Assembly (NCBI GenBank): GCA_943327965.2
Contig: CALPYQ020000018.1
Span: 1-11,782, forward strand
Length of the DNA: 11,782 nt
Direction: 5' to 3'
Source of the DNA: Singulisphaera sp. GP187
GTDB taxonomy: Bacteria > Pseudomonadota > Gammaproteobacteria > Burkholderiales > Burkholderiaceae_C
The notes beneath the pieces are model-generated. The model was given only the letters and a program-made list of their open reading frames with translations. It had not been told where the DNA came from and made no database searches. The translations under genes and the position numbers were made by a program. Numbering within the stretch: the stretch's first letter is position 1; every line of letters begins with the position of its first letter. This document shows, piece after piece, positions 1 through 6,713 of the stretch.

Positions 1-623
1 CTGAGACCCAGCACAAGCAAAGCTTTGAGCCAGTCAATGGGCCGATCGCTAGAGGCGGTGGCGTTTTCGGTCGTCGTTTTGTCCCCCGTCATCATGGGGC
101 GAACCAAGTTGATCTTCTTTCGATAAAAGTACCAAGCAATGGCCAGAACGTGCACCAGCACCAAAAGCAAAATTACGACTTTGCCAATTTCTGTGTGCCA
201 GTAGCTGGCCCATTGAATGGTCTTCTCCGACACCAGGTGGGTCAAAGGGCCCGCGTTGGCAATCTCATCGTCACTGATTAACCCCGAACCGACTTGGGCC
301 ATGAGAAACAGCACAATGACCAACACAGACAAAGAGCCGGTGGGGTTGTGGCCCAAATAATTGCTGGGTGAGGACTTGGAAAAAACATGGTCCTTGAGGC
401 TCATGGGCGATAAAGTGAATTGCTGCCAGCGTGACCAAAACCCACCGACAAAGCCCCACACAATCCTAAAGATCAGCAAACTGGCAACGCAATAACCCAG
501 ACGGAAATGCCAAACCATGGCGTTGCCGCCCACATTGCCCGTAATGACCAAGCCAATCACTGCGAGTGCCAGCGTCCAGTGAAAAATACGAGTTGGTAAA
601 TCCCAAATTCTGATGGGTGTCAT
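1..623 (-). CDS. Cytochrome b561-like (cytochrome b/b6 domain) membrane protein, partial
   Basis: Reading from the ATG at 621-623 down to position 1 gives 207 open codons with no stop, so the C-terminus lies outside the window. The protein opens with a DLPTRIFHW stretch and has about four hydrophobic segments (roughly residues 13-30, 38-60, 95-115 and 145-168). Candidate haem-ligand histidines are H15, H39, H143 (YWHTEIGK) and H158 (LVHVLAIAWY), the spacing typical of di-haem b561 / Ni-Fe hydrogenase b-type cytochromes. The family moves electrons between the quinone pool and periplasmic partners. After residue 170 comes a polar linker and then the beginning of what may be another hydrophobic segment at the edge. 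It is divergent from a c'-type cytochrome, a pairing that suggests the two exchange electrons (inference). The family call is firm; the partner and physiological role are not shown. Confidence 0.88.
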   Translation of the reverse strand, partial: MTPIRIWDLPTRIFHWTLALAVIGLVITGNVGGNAMVWHFRLGYCVASLLIFRIVWGFVGGFWSRWQQFTLSPMSLKDHVFSKSSPSNYLGHNPTGSLSVLVIVLFLMAQVGSGLISDDEIANAGPLTHLVSEKTIQWASYWHTEIGKVVILLLVLVHVLAIAWYFYRKKINLVRPMMTGDKTTTENATASSDRPIDWLKALLVLGL

Positions 624-711
624 TCAAATACTTTCAGCAGAAAACAGGGTGTCTGCAATAAATTAAAAAACATGAGAAACTGTTATGCACCCAACAATTT
701 TAGGATTCATT
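624..711. promoter_or_regulatory. Divergent intergenic region between cytochrome b561 and cytochrome c' genes
   Basis: The 88 bp between the two divergent start codons must hold promoters for both genes. It is AT-rich around 655-670 (GCAATAAATTAAAAAA). I find no clear -35/-10 pair near consensus on either strand and no FNR-type palindrome (TTGAT-N4-ATCAA). For the plus gene, AGGA at 702-705 is a plausible ribosome-binding site with 6 nt before the ATG at 712. Confidence 0.4.
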
Positions 712-1164
712 ATGAAAAAACTTTTGATGCTGGTCACAAGTGTGGCATCCATCATGATGGCATTGCCTGCTGCTGCGCAATTTGCCAAGCCCGAAGATGC
801 CGTCAAATATCGCAAAGCCAGCTTTACAGTCATGGCCGCTCACTTTAGCCGTGTCGGTGCCATGGCCTCAGGCCGTGCGCCTTACGATGCCAAAGCCGCT
901 GCCGAAAATGCAGACATCGCTGCGGCCATGGCCAAGTTGCCTTGGGCGGCCTTCACCGAGGGCAGCGACAAAGGTGAAACACGCGCCAAGCCAGAAATTT
1001 GGAAAGACAGCGCCAAGTTCAAAGAGGCCGCCGACAAAATGCAAGTTGAAATGGGCAAGCTTACAGTTGCCGCAAAAGCAGGCAACGTCGACGCGCTTAA
1101 AACTGCCTTTGGTCCCGCCGCAGCCACCTGCAAAGGCTGCCACGACAACTTCCGCAAAGAATAA
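712..1164 (+). CDS. Class II cytochrome c (cytochrome c' family), periplasmic
   Basis: This 150-residue protein has a Sec signal peptide (MKKLLMLVTSVASIMMALPAAA, cleaved near residue 22) and a mature part of about 128 residues. The single haem-binding motif CKGCH (C140, C143, H144) lies only six residues from the C-terminus, the hallmark of class II c-type cytochromes. The rest is alanine- and lysine-rich and should form the four-helix bundle; the first helix carries YRKASFTVMAAHFSRVG. The ATG at 712 is chosen over the in-frame ATG at 685 because AGGA sits 6 nt upstream and because the signal peptide then begins with MKK. Family members carry electrons in the periplasm or bind NO and CO. The divergent b561-type gene is the natural electron partner (inference). 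The gene ends 21 bp before the convergent CoA-transferase gene, and I see no clear intrinsic terminator in that gap. Confidence 0.93.
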   Translation: MKKLLMLVTSVASIMMALPAAAQFAKPEDAVKYRKASFTVMAAHFSRVGAMASGRAPYDAKAAAENADIAAAMAKLPWAAFTEGSDKGETRAKPEIWKDSAKFKEAADKMQVEMGKLTVAAKAGNVDALKTAFGPAAATCKGCHDNFRKE

Positions 1165-1185
1165 CGCGAATGACCCATCAAGGCA

Positions 1186-2445
1186 TCAGTCAATGATGTC
1201 TTGATTTCTGAGGGTTTCTATTTGCGCGTCGGTATAGCCCAAAACTTCTTTCAGAAGCACTTCGGTATGTTGACCCAATTGAGGCGGCACATGGTCTTTT
1301 CTGACAGGCGTCACACTCAACTTGAGTGGGCTTGAGACCAGCTTCAAATCTTTTTGATGGGGGTGCTGCCAAGTGCTCACCATTTGCCTGGCTTCCACTT
1401 GCGGGTCGGCAAACACTTCAGACAAATTGTTGATAGCGCCACACGGCACTTTGGCGGCTTCGAGCGCAGAAAGCCAATCGGCTTTGGTCCGCGTCAGCAT
1501 GATCTTTTCAAGCAAAGGCACCAACACTTGGCGGTTCTTGACCCGATCGGTGTTCTTTGCAAAACGCACATCGGCAGCCAATTCGGGGTGACCTGCAACC
1601 TCGCAGAACTTGGCATATTGGCCGTCATTGCCTACTGCCAAAATTAAGTGATCGCGAGCCGTGGGGCCGTTGCTTGCCAACAGTTCAGAACTTGGCTTCA
1701 CTTCAAAAACTTGGTAGGGCACGATGTTTTGATGCGCATTGCCTGCGCGTCCAGGGGTTTTGCCACTGACCAAATAATTGGCGCCCAAATTGGCCAGCAT
1801 GGCCACTTGTGTGTCGAGCAGTGCCATGTCGACGTACTGGCCTTCCCCGGTTTTTTCAGCATGTCGCAAGGCCGCCAAAATTCCCACAGTGGCGTACATG
1901 CCCGTGAACAAATCGGCCACCGCCACGCCTACTTTTTGGGGGCCGCCGCCCAAGTCATCGCGCTCACCGGTCACACTCATCAAGCCACCAATGCCTTGAA
2001 TGGCGTAGTCGTATCCTGCGCGATCGCTGTAGGGACCGGTCTGTCCAAACCCCGTCACGCTGCAATAAACAAGGCGTGGATTGAGGACTTTCAGGCTGTG
2101 ATAGTCGAGCCCATACCGGGCCATATCGCCGACCTTGAAGTTTTCAATGAAGACGTCGCAGTGCATCACCAATTCTCGAATGAGAGCCTGGCCTGCGGGC
2201 TTTGAAATATCGCAAGTGAGTGAGCGCTTATTTCGGTTGGTTCCTAAGTAATATGCAGCTTCTGGTGTGTCTTTTCCCTCGGAGTCTTTCAAGAAAGGGG
2301 GCCCCCAGCTGCGCGTGTCATCGCCCGCACCGGGGCGTTCAATTTTGATCACATCGGCCCCTAAGTCGGCCAATGTTTGAGTACACCAAGGGCCCGCCAA
2401 AACGCGGGAGAGGTCGAGGATGCGGATGCCGTCTAATGAATTCAT
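1186..2445 (-). CDS. CaiB/BaiF (class III) acyl-CoA transferase
   Basis: The protein (419 residues from the ATG at 2443-2445) matches the family III CoA-transferases from end to end: LDGIRILDLSRVLAGPWCTQ at the N-terminus, ADVIKIERPGAGDDTR, then NRNKRSLTCD, FIENFKVG, and GVAVADLFTGMYA. The aspartate of that last motif (residue 178) is in the position of the catalytic Asp that forms the aspartyl-CoA anhydride in formyl-CoA:oxalate CoA-transferase. The tail (GQHTEVLLKEVLGY) is also typical, and the length is normal. Such enzymes move CoA between carboxylic acids. The substrate cannot be read from the sequence, and no acyl-CoA dehydrogenase, hydratase or regulator sits beside it. A GTG at 2451, two codons upstream, would be an alternative start; neither start has a strong Shine-Dalgarno sequence. 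The gene is divergent from the lipoprotein-PTS operon. Confidence 0.93.
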   Translation of the reverse strand: MNSLDGIRILDLSRVLAGPWCTQTLADLGADVIKIERPGAGDDTRSWGPPFLKDSEGKDTPEAAYYLGTNRNKRSLTCDISKPAGQALIRELVMHCDVFIENFKVGDMARYGLDYHSLKVLNPRLVYCSVTGFGQTGPYSDRAGYDYAIQGIGGLMSVTGERDDLGGGPQKVGVAVADLFTGMYATVGILAALRHAEKTGEGQYVDMALLDTQVAMLANLGANYLVSGKTPGRAGNAHQNIVPYQVFEVKPSSELLASNGPTARDHLILAVGNDGQYAKFCEVAGHPELAADVRFAKNTDRVKNRQVLVPLLEKIMLTRTKADWLSALEAAKVPCGAINNLSEVFADPQVEARQMVSTWQHPHQKDLKLVSSPLKLSVTPVRKDHVPPQLGQHTEVLLKEVLGYTDAQIETLRNQDIID

Positions 2446-2483
2446 GCTCACATTGTCGCGAAAAACAAAGTCCCATGCTCGCG

Positions 2484-2494
2484 TTGATAATCAA
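2484..2494 (+). promoter_or_regulatory. Candidate -10 element and 11-bp palindrome abutting the lipoprotein start codon
   Basis: The sequence TTGATAATCAA at 2484-2494 is a perfect inverted repeat around a central A. Within it GATAAT (2486-2491) differs from the TATAAT -10 consensus at one base. Only 6 nt separate it from the ATG at 2498, so a transcript from it would begin at or near the A of the start codon. There is no recognisable -35 at 17-18 nt and no Shine-Dalgarno sequence before the ATG. The palindrome could equally be a small operator or chance. Confidence 0.3.
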
Positions 2495-2497
2495 GCC

Positions 2498-3043
2498 ATG
2501 TTGAAATTTTTATCTTCTGCCCTTGCCTTGCTCGGCTTGCTAGGTTTGACAGCCTGTCAGCCCAGCCTGAACTGGCGGGCCAGTCAGGTGGAGGGCAGTG
2601 CATTGCGTTTTGAGTTGCCATGCAAGCCAGACAAAACTGTCCGAACAGTCAACATGGCCGGACAAGCTTTTGAGCTGGCCGTGGCAGGCTGCGAAGCCGA
2701 CGATGCGGTCTGGGCCGTGATGTCAACTCAGGCCGTGGCATCTGTAGGGCGAGAAGAATTGATCAAAGGTTGGCGCCAAGCGACCTTGCAAAACATGCGC
2801 GCCAAGGACGTTCAAGACGTGCCTTGGGCACCCCAAAAATCGGCCTTACCTGGCGCAGTTCGCATCAAGGCGCAAGGCGCAGACCCCAAAGGACAAGCTT
2901 TGACGGCGCATGCCATTTGGTTCTCCCATTTGGAAGGCAATCAACTTCGGATGGTGCATGCCGTGGTCTATCAAAACAACACCAAGGCATCAAAAGGTCA
3001 GCAAAGTGCCGATCAATTTATAGAAAGCTTCAAGTTGCCATGA
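2498..3043 (+). CDS. Putative outer-membrane lipoprotein of unknown function
   Basis: A 181-residue protein with a clear lipoprotein signal: a basic start (MLK), a leucine-rich core and the lipobox LTAC with Cys20 as lipidation site. Residue +2 is Gln, not Asp, so sorting to the outer membrane is expected by the Lol rule. The remainder has two further cysteines (C42 and C65) that could form a disulfide in the periplasm, and ends FIESFKLP. I recognise no named domain. The ATG at 2498 is chosen because it puts the lipobox at residue 20; the reading frame stays open upstream to 2420 but that part overlaps the divergent CoA-transferase gene. The TGA stop overlaps the MFS start (ATGA, 3040-3043), so the two are probably co-translated and perhaps functionally linked. 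No Shine-Dalgarno sequence is visible. Confidence 0.8.
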   Translation: MLKFLSSALALLGLLGLTACQPSLNWRASQVEGSALRFELPCKPDKTVRTVNMAGQAFELAVAGCEADDAVWAVMSTQAVASVGREELIKGWRQATLQNMRAKDVQDVPWAPQKSALPGAVRIKAQGADPKGQALTAHAIWFSHLEGNQLRMVHAVVYQNNTKASKGQQSADQFIESFKLP

Positions 3044-4287
3044 ACCCAAACCAAAGCCCATTGCTGGCGAGGCGCGAAATGGTCGGGGTCTTTTTGGCCT
3101 TTGCCTTTGCATACTTTTTGTCGACCTTGATGCGCGCCATCACGGCCACGCTATCGCCTGCGCTGACGCAAGAGTTGTCGCTGTCGGCGCAAGACCTGGG
3201 ACTTTTGGCGGGTGGCTACTTTCTTGGTTTTTCGGTGACGCAGTTGCCCTTGGGCAAGTGGTTGGATTTGCATGGCCCCAAAAAGGTCATCTTGTCCTTT
3301 TTGGTGGTGGCCGTACTTGGCTGCATTTGCTTTGCAATGGCCGAAAGCTTTTTAGGTTTGTGGTTGGCACGGGTGCTTTGCGGCATCGGTGTCAGCGCCT
3401 GCTTAATGTCGCCTTTAACGGGCTACAGGCGTTGGATGGACCCAGGGTCTCAACTCCGCGCCAATTCATGGATGCTCATGACGGGCTCGCTGGGCATGCT
3501 GTGCTCAACCTTGCCCGTGCAATGGTTGATGCCCATCACGGGCTGGCGGGCAATTTTTGCAGGCCTTGCGGTGTTGGTTGTGGTGGCCATGTTGATGATT
3601 TATTGGGTGGTTCCTGCTTGGGAAAAGCCACAAGAAACTTCAGCCAAGCCTCTCGACGATGAACCCGGCTATGGGCCGATTTGGCGCAACGCTTACTTTT
3701 GGCGCATGGCACCCATCGGATTCTTTTGCTATGCCGGCATGCTGGCCGTACAAACCTTGTGGGCAGGTCCATGGATGACGGTGGTCGGGGGCTATTCACC
3801 CGTTGCGGCCGCCACTGGGCTGTTTGGCATCAACTTGACCATGCTCATTGCGTTTTGGATTTGGGGCTTGGTAACCCCCAAACTGGCAAAGCGTGGCATT
3901 TCTCCAAACCGCTTGATTGCCTGGGGACAGCCTGTTTGCCTGCTAATCCTGGCCGCCCTGATAGTTTTGGGTCCTCAGTTGGGCGAATACACCGCCCTCG
4001 TTTTGACATTGTTCTGCGTCAGCAGCACCTTTGTTTCGTTGGCGCAGCCAGCCGTTGGCATGGCTTTCCCGCCGCATTTGGCAGGGCGTGCTTTGTCGGC
4101 TTACAACTTGGTCATTTTCGTGGGCGTGTTTGTGGTTCAGTGGGGCATTGGCTTGGGCGTGGACTTCTTCAAATCCTTGGGCTGGCCCCCAGTTTTGGCT
4201 TTTCAGTCGGCGTTTGCGGTCTTTGGCGTGTGTGCCACTTTGTCGTATGTTTATTTTCATTGGGCAAACCGCGATAATTCAGCATGA
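3040..4287 (+). CDS. Major facilitator superfamily (MFS) transporter
   Basis: A 415-residue inner-membrane protein with about twelve hydrophobic segments split by a charged central loop near residues 195-218 (AWEKPQETSAKPLDDEPG). The loop between helices 2 and 3 carries a clear MFS motif A variant, GKWLDLHGPKK (residues 72-82), and helix 4 has LARVLCGIGVSACLMSPLTG. A first half ending in GWRAIFAGLA and VVPAW is also common in the superfamily. The substrate cannot be told from sequence. The start at 3040 overlaps the lipoprotein stop as ATGA, and the stop at 4285-4287 overlaps the EIIA start in the same manner, so the gene is embedded in the lipoprotein-MFS-PTS operon. No good Shine-Dalgarno sequence precedes the start, which fits translation by coupling. 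The same frame stays open upstream to 2770, but that part is a shadow of the lipoprotein gene. Confidence 0.92.
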   Translation: MNPNQSPLLARREMVGVFLAFAFAYFLSTLMRAITATLSPALTQELSLSAQDLGLLAGGYFLGFSVTQLPLGKWLDLHGPKKVILSFLVVAVLGCICFAMAESFLGLWLARVLCGIGVSACLMSPLTGYRRWMDPGSQLRANSWMLMTGSLGMLCSTLPVQWLMPITGWRAIFAGLAVLVVVAMLMIYWVVPAWEKPQETSAKPLDDEPGYGPIWRNAYFWRMAPIGFFCYAGMLAVQTLWAGPWMTVVGGYSPVAAATGLFGINLTMLIAFWIWGLVTPKLAKRGISPNRLIAWGQPVCLLILAALIVLGPQLGEYTALVLTLFCVSSTFVSLAQPAVGMAFPPHLAGRALSAYNLVIFVGVFVVQWGIGLGVDFFKSLGWPPVLAFQSAFAVFGVCATLSYVYFHWANRDNSA

Positions 4288-4727
4288 TTGGAATTCTCAT
4301 CGTTGCCCATGCACCGCTGGCCTCGGCTTTGCGTGAATGTGCTTTGCACGTTTTTCCCGAGTGTGCCGCAGGGGTGCAAGCTCTCGACATTGCCCCCAAC
4401 GCCAGTCCAGAGGAAAGTTTGAAATTGGCCAAGGCGGCCATGGCCAAACTGAACACGACAGAAGTTTTGCTCTTGAGTGATGTCTTTGGTGCAACGCCTT
4501 CCAACGTCGCCCAAAAACTCAACGATGGCATCGACACCCGCTTGCTGGCGGGCGTGAACTTGCCCATGTTGCTCAGAAGCGTTTGCTATCGACACGAAAG
4601 TCTCGATGCTTTGGCCACGCGTGCACAAGCCGGTGGCGCTCAAGGCATCATGCCGGTGGGCTGTACGGCCCCTCAAAATCAATCAGGACCTCGACATGCC
4701 CCAAGCCACAACGACCATCAGCAATAA
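4284..4727 (+). CDS. PTS EIIA component, mannose family (regulatory PTS)
   Basis: A 147-residue soluble protein that starts MIGILIVAHAPLASAL; His9 is in the position of the phosphorylated histidine of the mannose-family EIIA domain. LSDVFGATPSNVAQ (about residues 65-78) and GVNLPMLLRS (about 90-99) are the other conserved blocks. It should receive phosphate from HPr, encoded just downstream. No EIIB or EIIC sugar-transport parts occur in the window, so a regulatory role is more likely than sugar uptake, as is known for incomplete PTS sets in betaproteobacteria with HPr kinase. The start overlaps the MFS stop (ATGA, 4284-4287) and no Shine-Dalgarno sequence is visible. The last 32 nt overlap the HPr gene in another frame, giving a polar, His-containing tail (GPRHAPSHNDHQQ) that is probably not part of the fold. 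Confidence 0.93.
   Translation: MIGILIVAHAPLASALRECALHVFPECAAGVQALDIAPNASPEESLKLAKAAMAKLNTTEVLLLSDVFGATPSNVAQKLNDGIDTRLLAGVNLPMLLRSVCYRHESLDALATRAQAGGAQGIMPVGCTAPQNQSGPRHAPSHNDHQQ
4685..4688 (+). promoter_or_regulatory. Ribosome-binding site of ptsH inside the EIIA gene
   Basis: AGGA lies 7 nt before the ptsH ATG at 4696 and within the coding sequence of the EIIA gene, which continues to 4727. It fixes the HPr start and means that ribosomes finishing EIIA run across the HPr initiation site. Confidence 0.6.
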
Positions 4728-4965
4728 GCTCGGACTCCACGCGCGAGCGTCTGCCAAGCTGACCAAATTGGCGGGTAGTTTTCCGTGTGAGGTTTGGATC
4801 GCCAAGGGCGAGCGCCGTGTCAACGCCAAAAGCATCATGGGCGTCATGATGCTGGCCGCGGGCATTGGCAGTCAAGTCACCATCGACACGGAGGGCGATC
4901 AAGCGCAAGAGGCCTTAGACGCTGTGTTGGCCATCATTGCAGACAAATTTGGCGAGGGTGAATGA
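4696..4965 (+). CDS. ptsH: PTS phosphocarrier protein HPr
   Basis: An 89-residue HPr of normal length. The active-site motif KLGLHARAS has His15 in the canonical place, phosphorylated at the expense of PEP through Enzyme I. NAKSIMGVMMLAAGIG carries Ser46, the site used by HPr kinase/phosphorylase; both residues and the hydrophobic context after Ser46 are kept, so this HPr should be subject to dual control. The ATG at 4696 is chosen because AGGA at 4685-4688 lies 7 nt upstream and because it puts the histidine and serine at their usual numbers; the frame stays open back to 4606 but that part overlaps EIIA. The stop overlaps the ptsI start as ATGA (4962-4965). HPr passes phosphate to the EIIA just upstream. 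Confidence 0.97.
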   Translation: MPQATTTISNKLGLHARASAKLTKLAGSFPCEVWIAKGERRVNAKSIMGVMMLAAGIGSQVTIDTEGDQAQEALDAVLAIIADKFGEGE

Positions 4966-6713
4966 CATTCAGTATTCACGGCTTGGCGGTTGCCAGAGGT
5001 ATTGCCATCGGACGGGCAGTGCTGGTTGCGTCCAGCCGTGTCGACGTTGCACACTATTTCATTCAGCCCGACCAAGTTGCTACAGAAATTGACAGATTAC
5101 GCCAAGCGCGCAATGCGGTGGTCGAAGAACTCACGCGCCTTCAAAAAGAGCTGACCAACGATGCACCCCCAGAACTGGGTGCGCTGCTCGATGTGCACCT
5201 GATGCTGCTTGAAGATGAAAGCTTGTCTTTAGGCGTCAAGCAATGGATCGAAGAGCGTTTTTACAATGCCGAATGGGCGCTCAGTAGTCAAATGGAGGTC
5301 ATCGCCCGCCAGTTTGACGAGATGGAAGATGCCTATCTGCGCGAGCGCAAGTCTGACCTCGAACAAGTCACAGAGCGCGTGTTGCACTTTCTAAAAGGCG
5401 GTCACTCCCCAGTAGTCCGAGCCAAGCCACACGCCAGGCCGCAACAAGAATTGCAATTGGGCGACACCATGGATGTGCCCTTGGTGTTGGTTGCGCGCGA
5501 TTTGTCGCCAGCCGACATGCTGCAGTTCAAGCAAAGTGTGTTCACGGGTTTTGTGACCGATGTGGGTGGCAAAACTTCACACACGGCCATTGTGGCGCGC
5601 AGCTTGGACATCCCTGCGGTTGTGGGTGCACGCAGCGCCAGCCAATTGATTCGCCAAGACGACTGGATCATCATTGATGGCGACATGGGGGTGGTCATTG
5701 TCGATCCATCGCCCATCATCTTGGCAGAGTATGGTTTCAAGCAACGCCAAGGCGATTTGGAGCGCGAACGCCTTTCCAGGTTGCGCCACACACCGGCCGT
5801 TACCCTGGACGGTCAAAAAATTGAACTTCTGGCCAACATTGAAATGCCTGAAGATGCCGATGCGGCATTGTTGGCCGGTGCCGTTGGCGTAGGCCTTTTC
5901 CGCAGCGAGTTTTTGTTCATGGGACGGCAAGGCAATTTGCCCGAAGAGGACGAGCAATTTGAACAATACCGGCGGGCCATTGAAGGCATGAAGGGTTTGC
6001 CAGTCACCATCCGAACCGTCGATGTGGGTGCCGACAAACCGCTCGATGAGACGCGGCACGACGCCGCTCACTTGAATCCTGCGCTGGGATTGCGAGCCAT
6101 CCGATGGAGTTTGGCCGACCCCGAAATGTTCTTGACCCAATTGCGCGCCATCTTGCGGGCTGCAGCCTTAGGCAAAGTCAATTTGTTGGTGCCTATGTTG
6201 GCGCATGCCAGTGAAATTCACCAAACGCTTGCACTGGTGAAGCAGGCCCAACTCGATTTGGATGCGCGTGGTGTTGCCTATGGCAATGTGCGACTGGGCG
6301 CCATGATTGAAATACCGGCCGCCGCTTTATCGCTCAAACTTTTCTTGAAGCACTTTGACTTTTTGTCCATTGGCACCAATGACCTGATTCAATACACACT
6401 GGCCATTGACCGTGCCGATGAGAGCGTTGCGCATTTGTACGATCCCTTGCATCCGGCCGTTCTTCGCTTGATTGCAGACACCATTGCCGAAGGTGCAACA
6501 CAAGGCAAAAGCGTGTCGGTCTGTGGTGAGATGGCCGGCGATGTCAGCATGACACGATTGCTGTTGGGCATGGGCCTGAGAAGTTTTTCGATGCACCCCT
6601 CTCAAGTGCTGTTGGTCAAACAACAGATCTTGCGCGCCGACACCGAAAAACTCAAAGCCTTTGCTGCGCAAGTCTTGGTTTCGGAAGATCCTGCCAGCCT
6701 CTTGGCCCTTTAA
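4962..6713 (+). CDS. ptsI: PTS Enzyme I (phosphoenolpyruvate-protein phosphotransferase)
   Basis: A 583-residue Enzyme I, close to the usual length of about 575. Order of parts: an N-terminal helical HPr-binding region (about residues 30-145), the phosphohistidine domain with GGKTSHTAIVARSLDIPAVVG (His207), and a C-terminal PEP-binding TIM barrel. The barrel shows GLFRSEFLFM (Arg314), TIRTVDVGADKP (Arg351), GAMIEIPAAAL, FLSIGTNDLIQYTLAIDR and CGEMAGD with Cys521, the expected catalytic cysteine. It autophosphorylates from PEP and passes phosphate to HPr. There is no N-terminal GAF domain, so it is the ptsI rather than the nitrogen-PTS ptsP type. The start overlaps the ptsH stop (ATGA), with GAGGG at 4954-4958 as a closely spaced ribosome-binding site. 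The stop TAA overlaps that of the convergent EamA gene by 4 bp. Confidence 0.97.
   Translation: MTFSIHGLAVARGIAIGRAVLVASSRVDVAHYFIQPDQVATEIDRLRQARNAVVEELTRLQKELTNDAPPELGALLDVHLMLLEDESLSLGVKQWIEERFYNAEWALSSQMEVIARQFDEMEDAYLRERKSDLEQVTERVLHFLKGGHSPVVRAKPHARPQQELQLGDTMDVPLVLVARDLSPADMLQFKQSVFTGFVTDVGGKTSHTAIVARSLDIPAVVGARSASQLIRQDDWIIIDGDMGVVIVDPSPIILAEYGFKQRQGDLERERLSRLRHTPAVTLDGQKIELLANIEMPEDADAALLAGAVGVGLFRSEFLFMGRQGNLPEEDEQFEQYRRAIEGMKGLPVTIRTVDVGADKPLDETRHDAAHLNPALGLRAIRWSLADPEMFLTQLRAILRAAALGKVNLLVPMLAHASEIHQTLALVKQAQLDLDARGVAYGNVRLGAMIEIPAAALSLKLFLKHFDFLSIGTNDLIQYTLAIDRADESVAHLYDPLHPAVLRLIADTIAEGATQGKSVSVCGEMAGDVSMTRLLLGMGLRSFSMHPSQVLLVKQQILRADTEKLKAFAAQVLVSEDPASLLAL

Noticed and set aside
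685..711. N-terminal extension of the cytochrome c' gene from the ATG at 685
   Set aside because: The ATG at 712 has AGGA 6 nt upstream and gives a standard signal peptide beginning MKK; the extension would place non-signal residues before it.
1165..1200. Possible terminator between the cytochrome c' and CoA-transferase genes
   Set aside because: Only a 4-bp TGAC/GTCA pairing with a long loop is visible and no T-run follows on either strand.
1354..2205. Long open frames on the plus strand opposite the CoA-transferase gene
   Set aside because: They have no family resemblance and lie opposite a strongly conserved enzyme gene; they are shadow frames.
2484..2494. FNR/ANR-type binding site
   Set aside because: The half sites TTGAT and ATCAA are present but separated by 1 nt instead of the 4 nt such a site needs.
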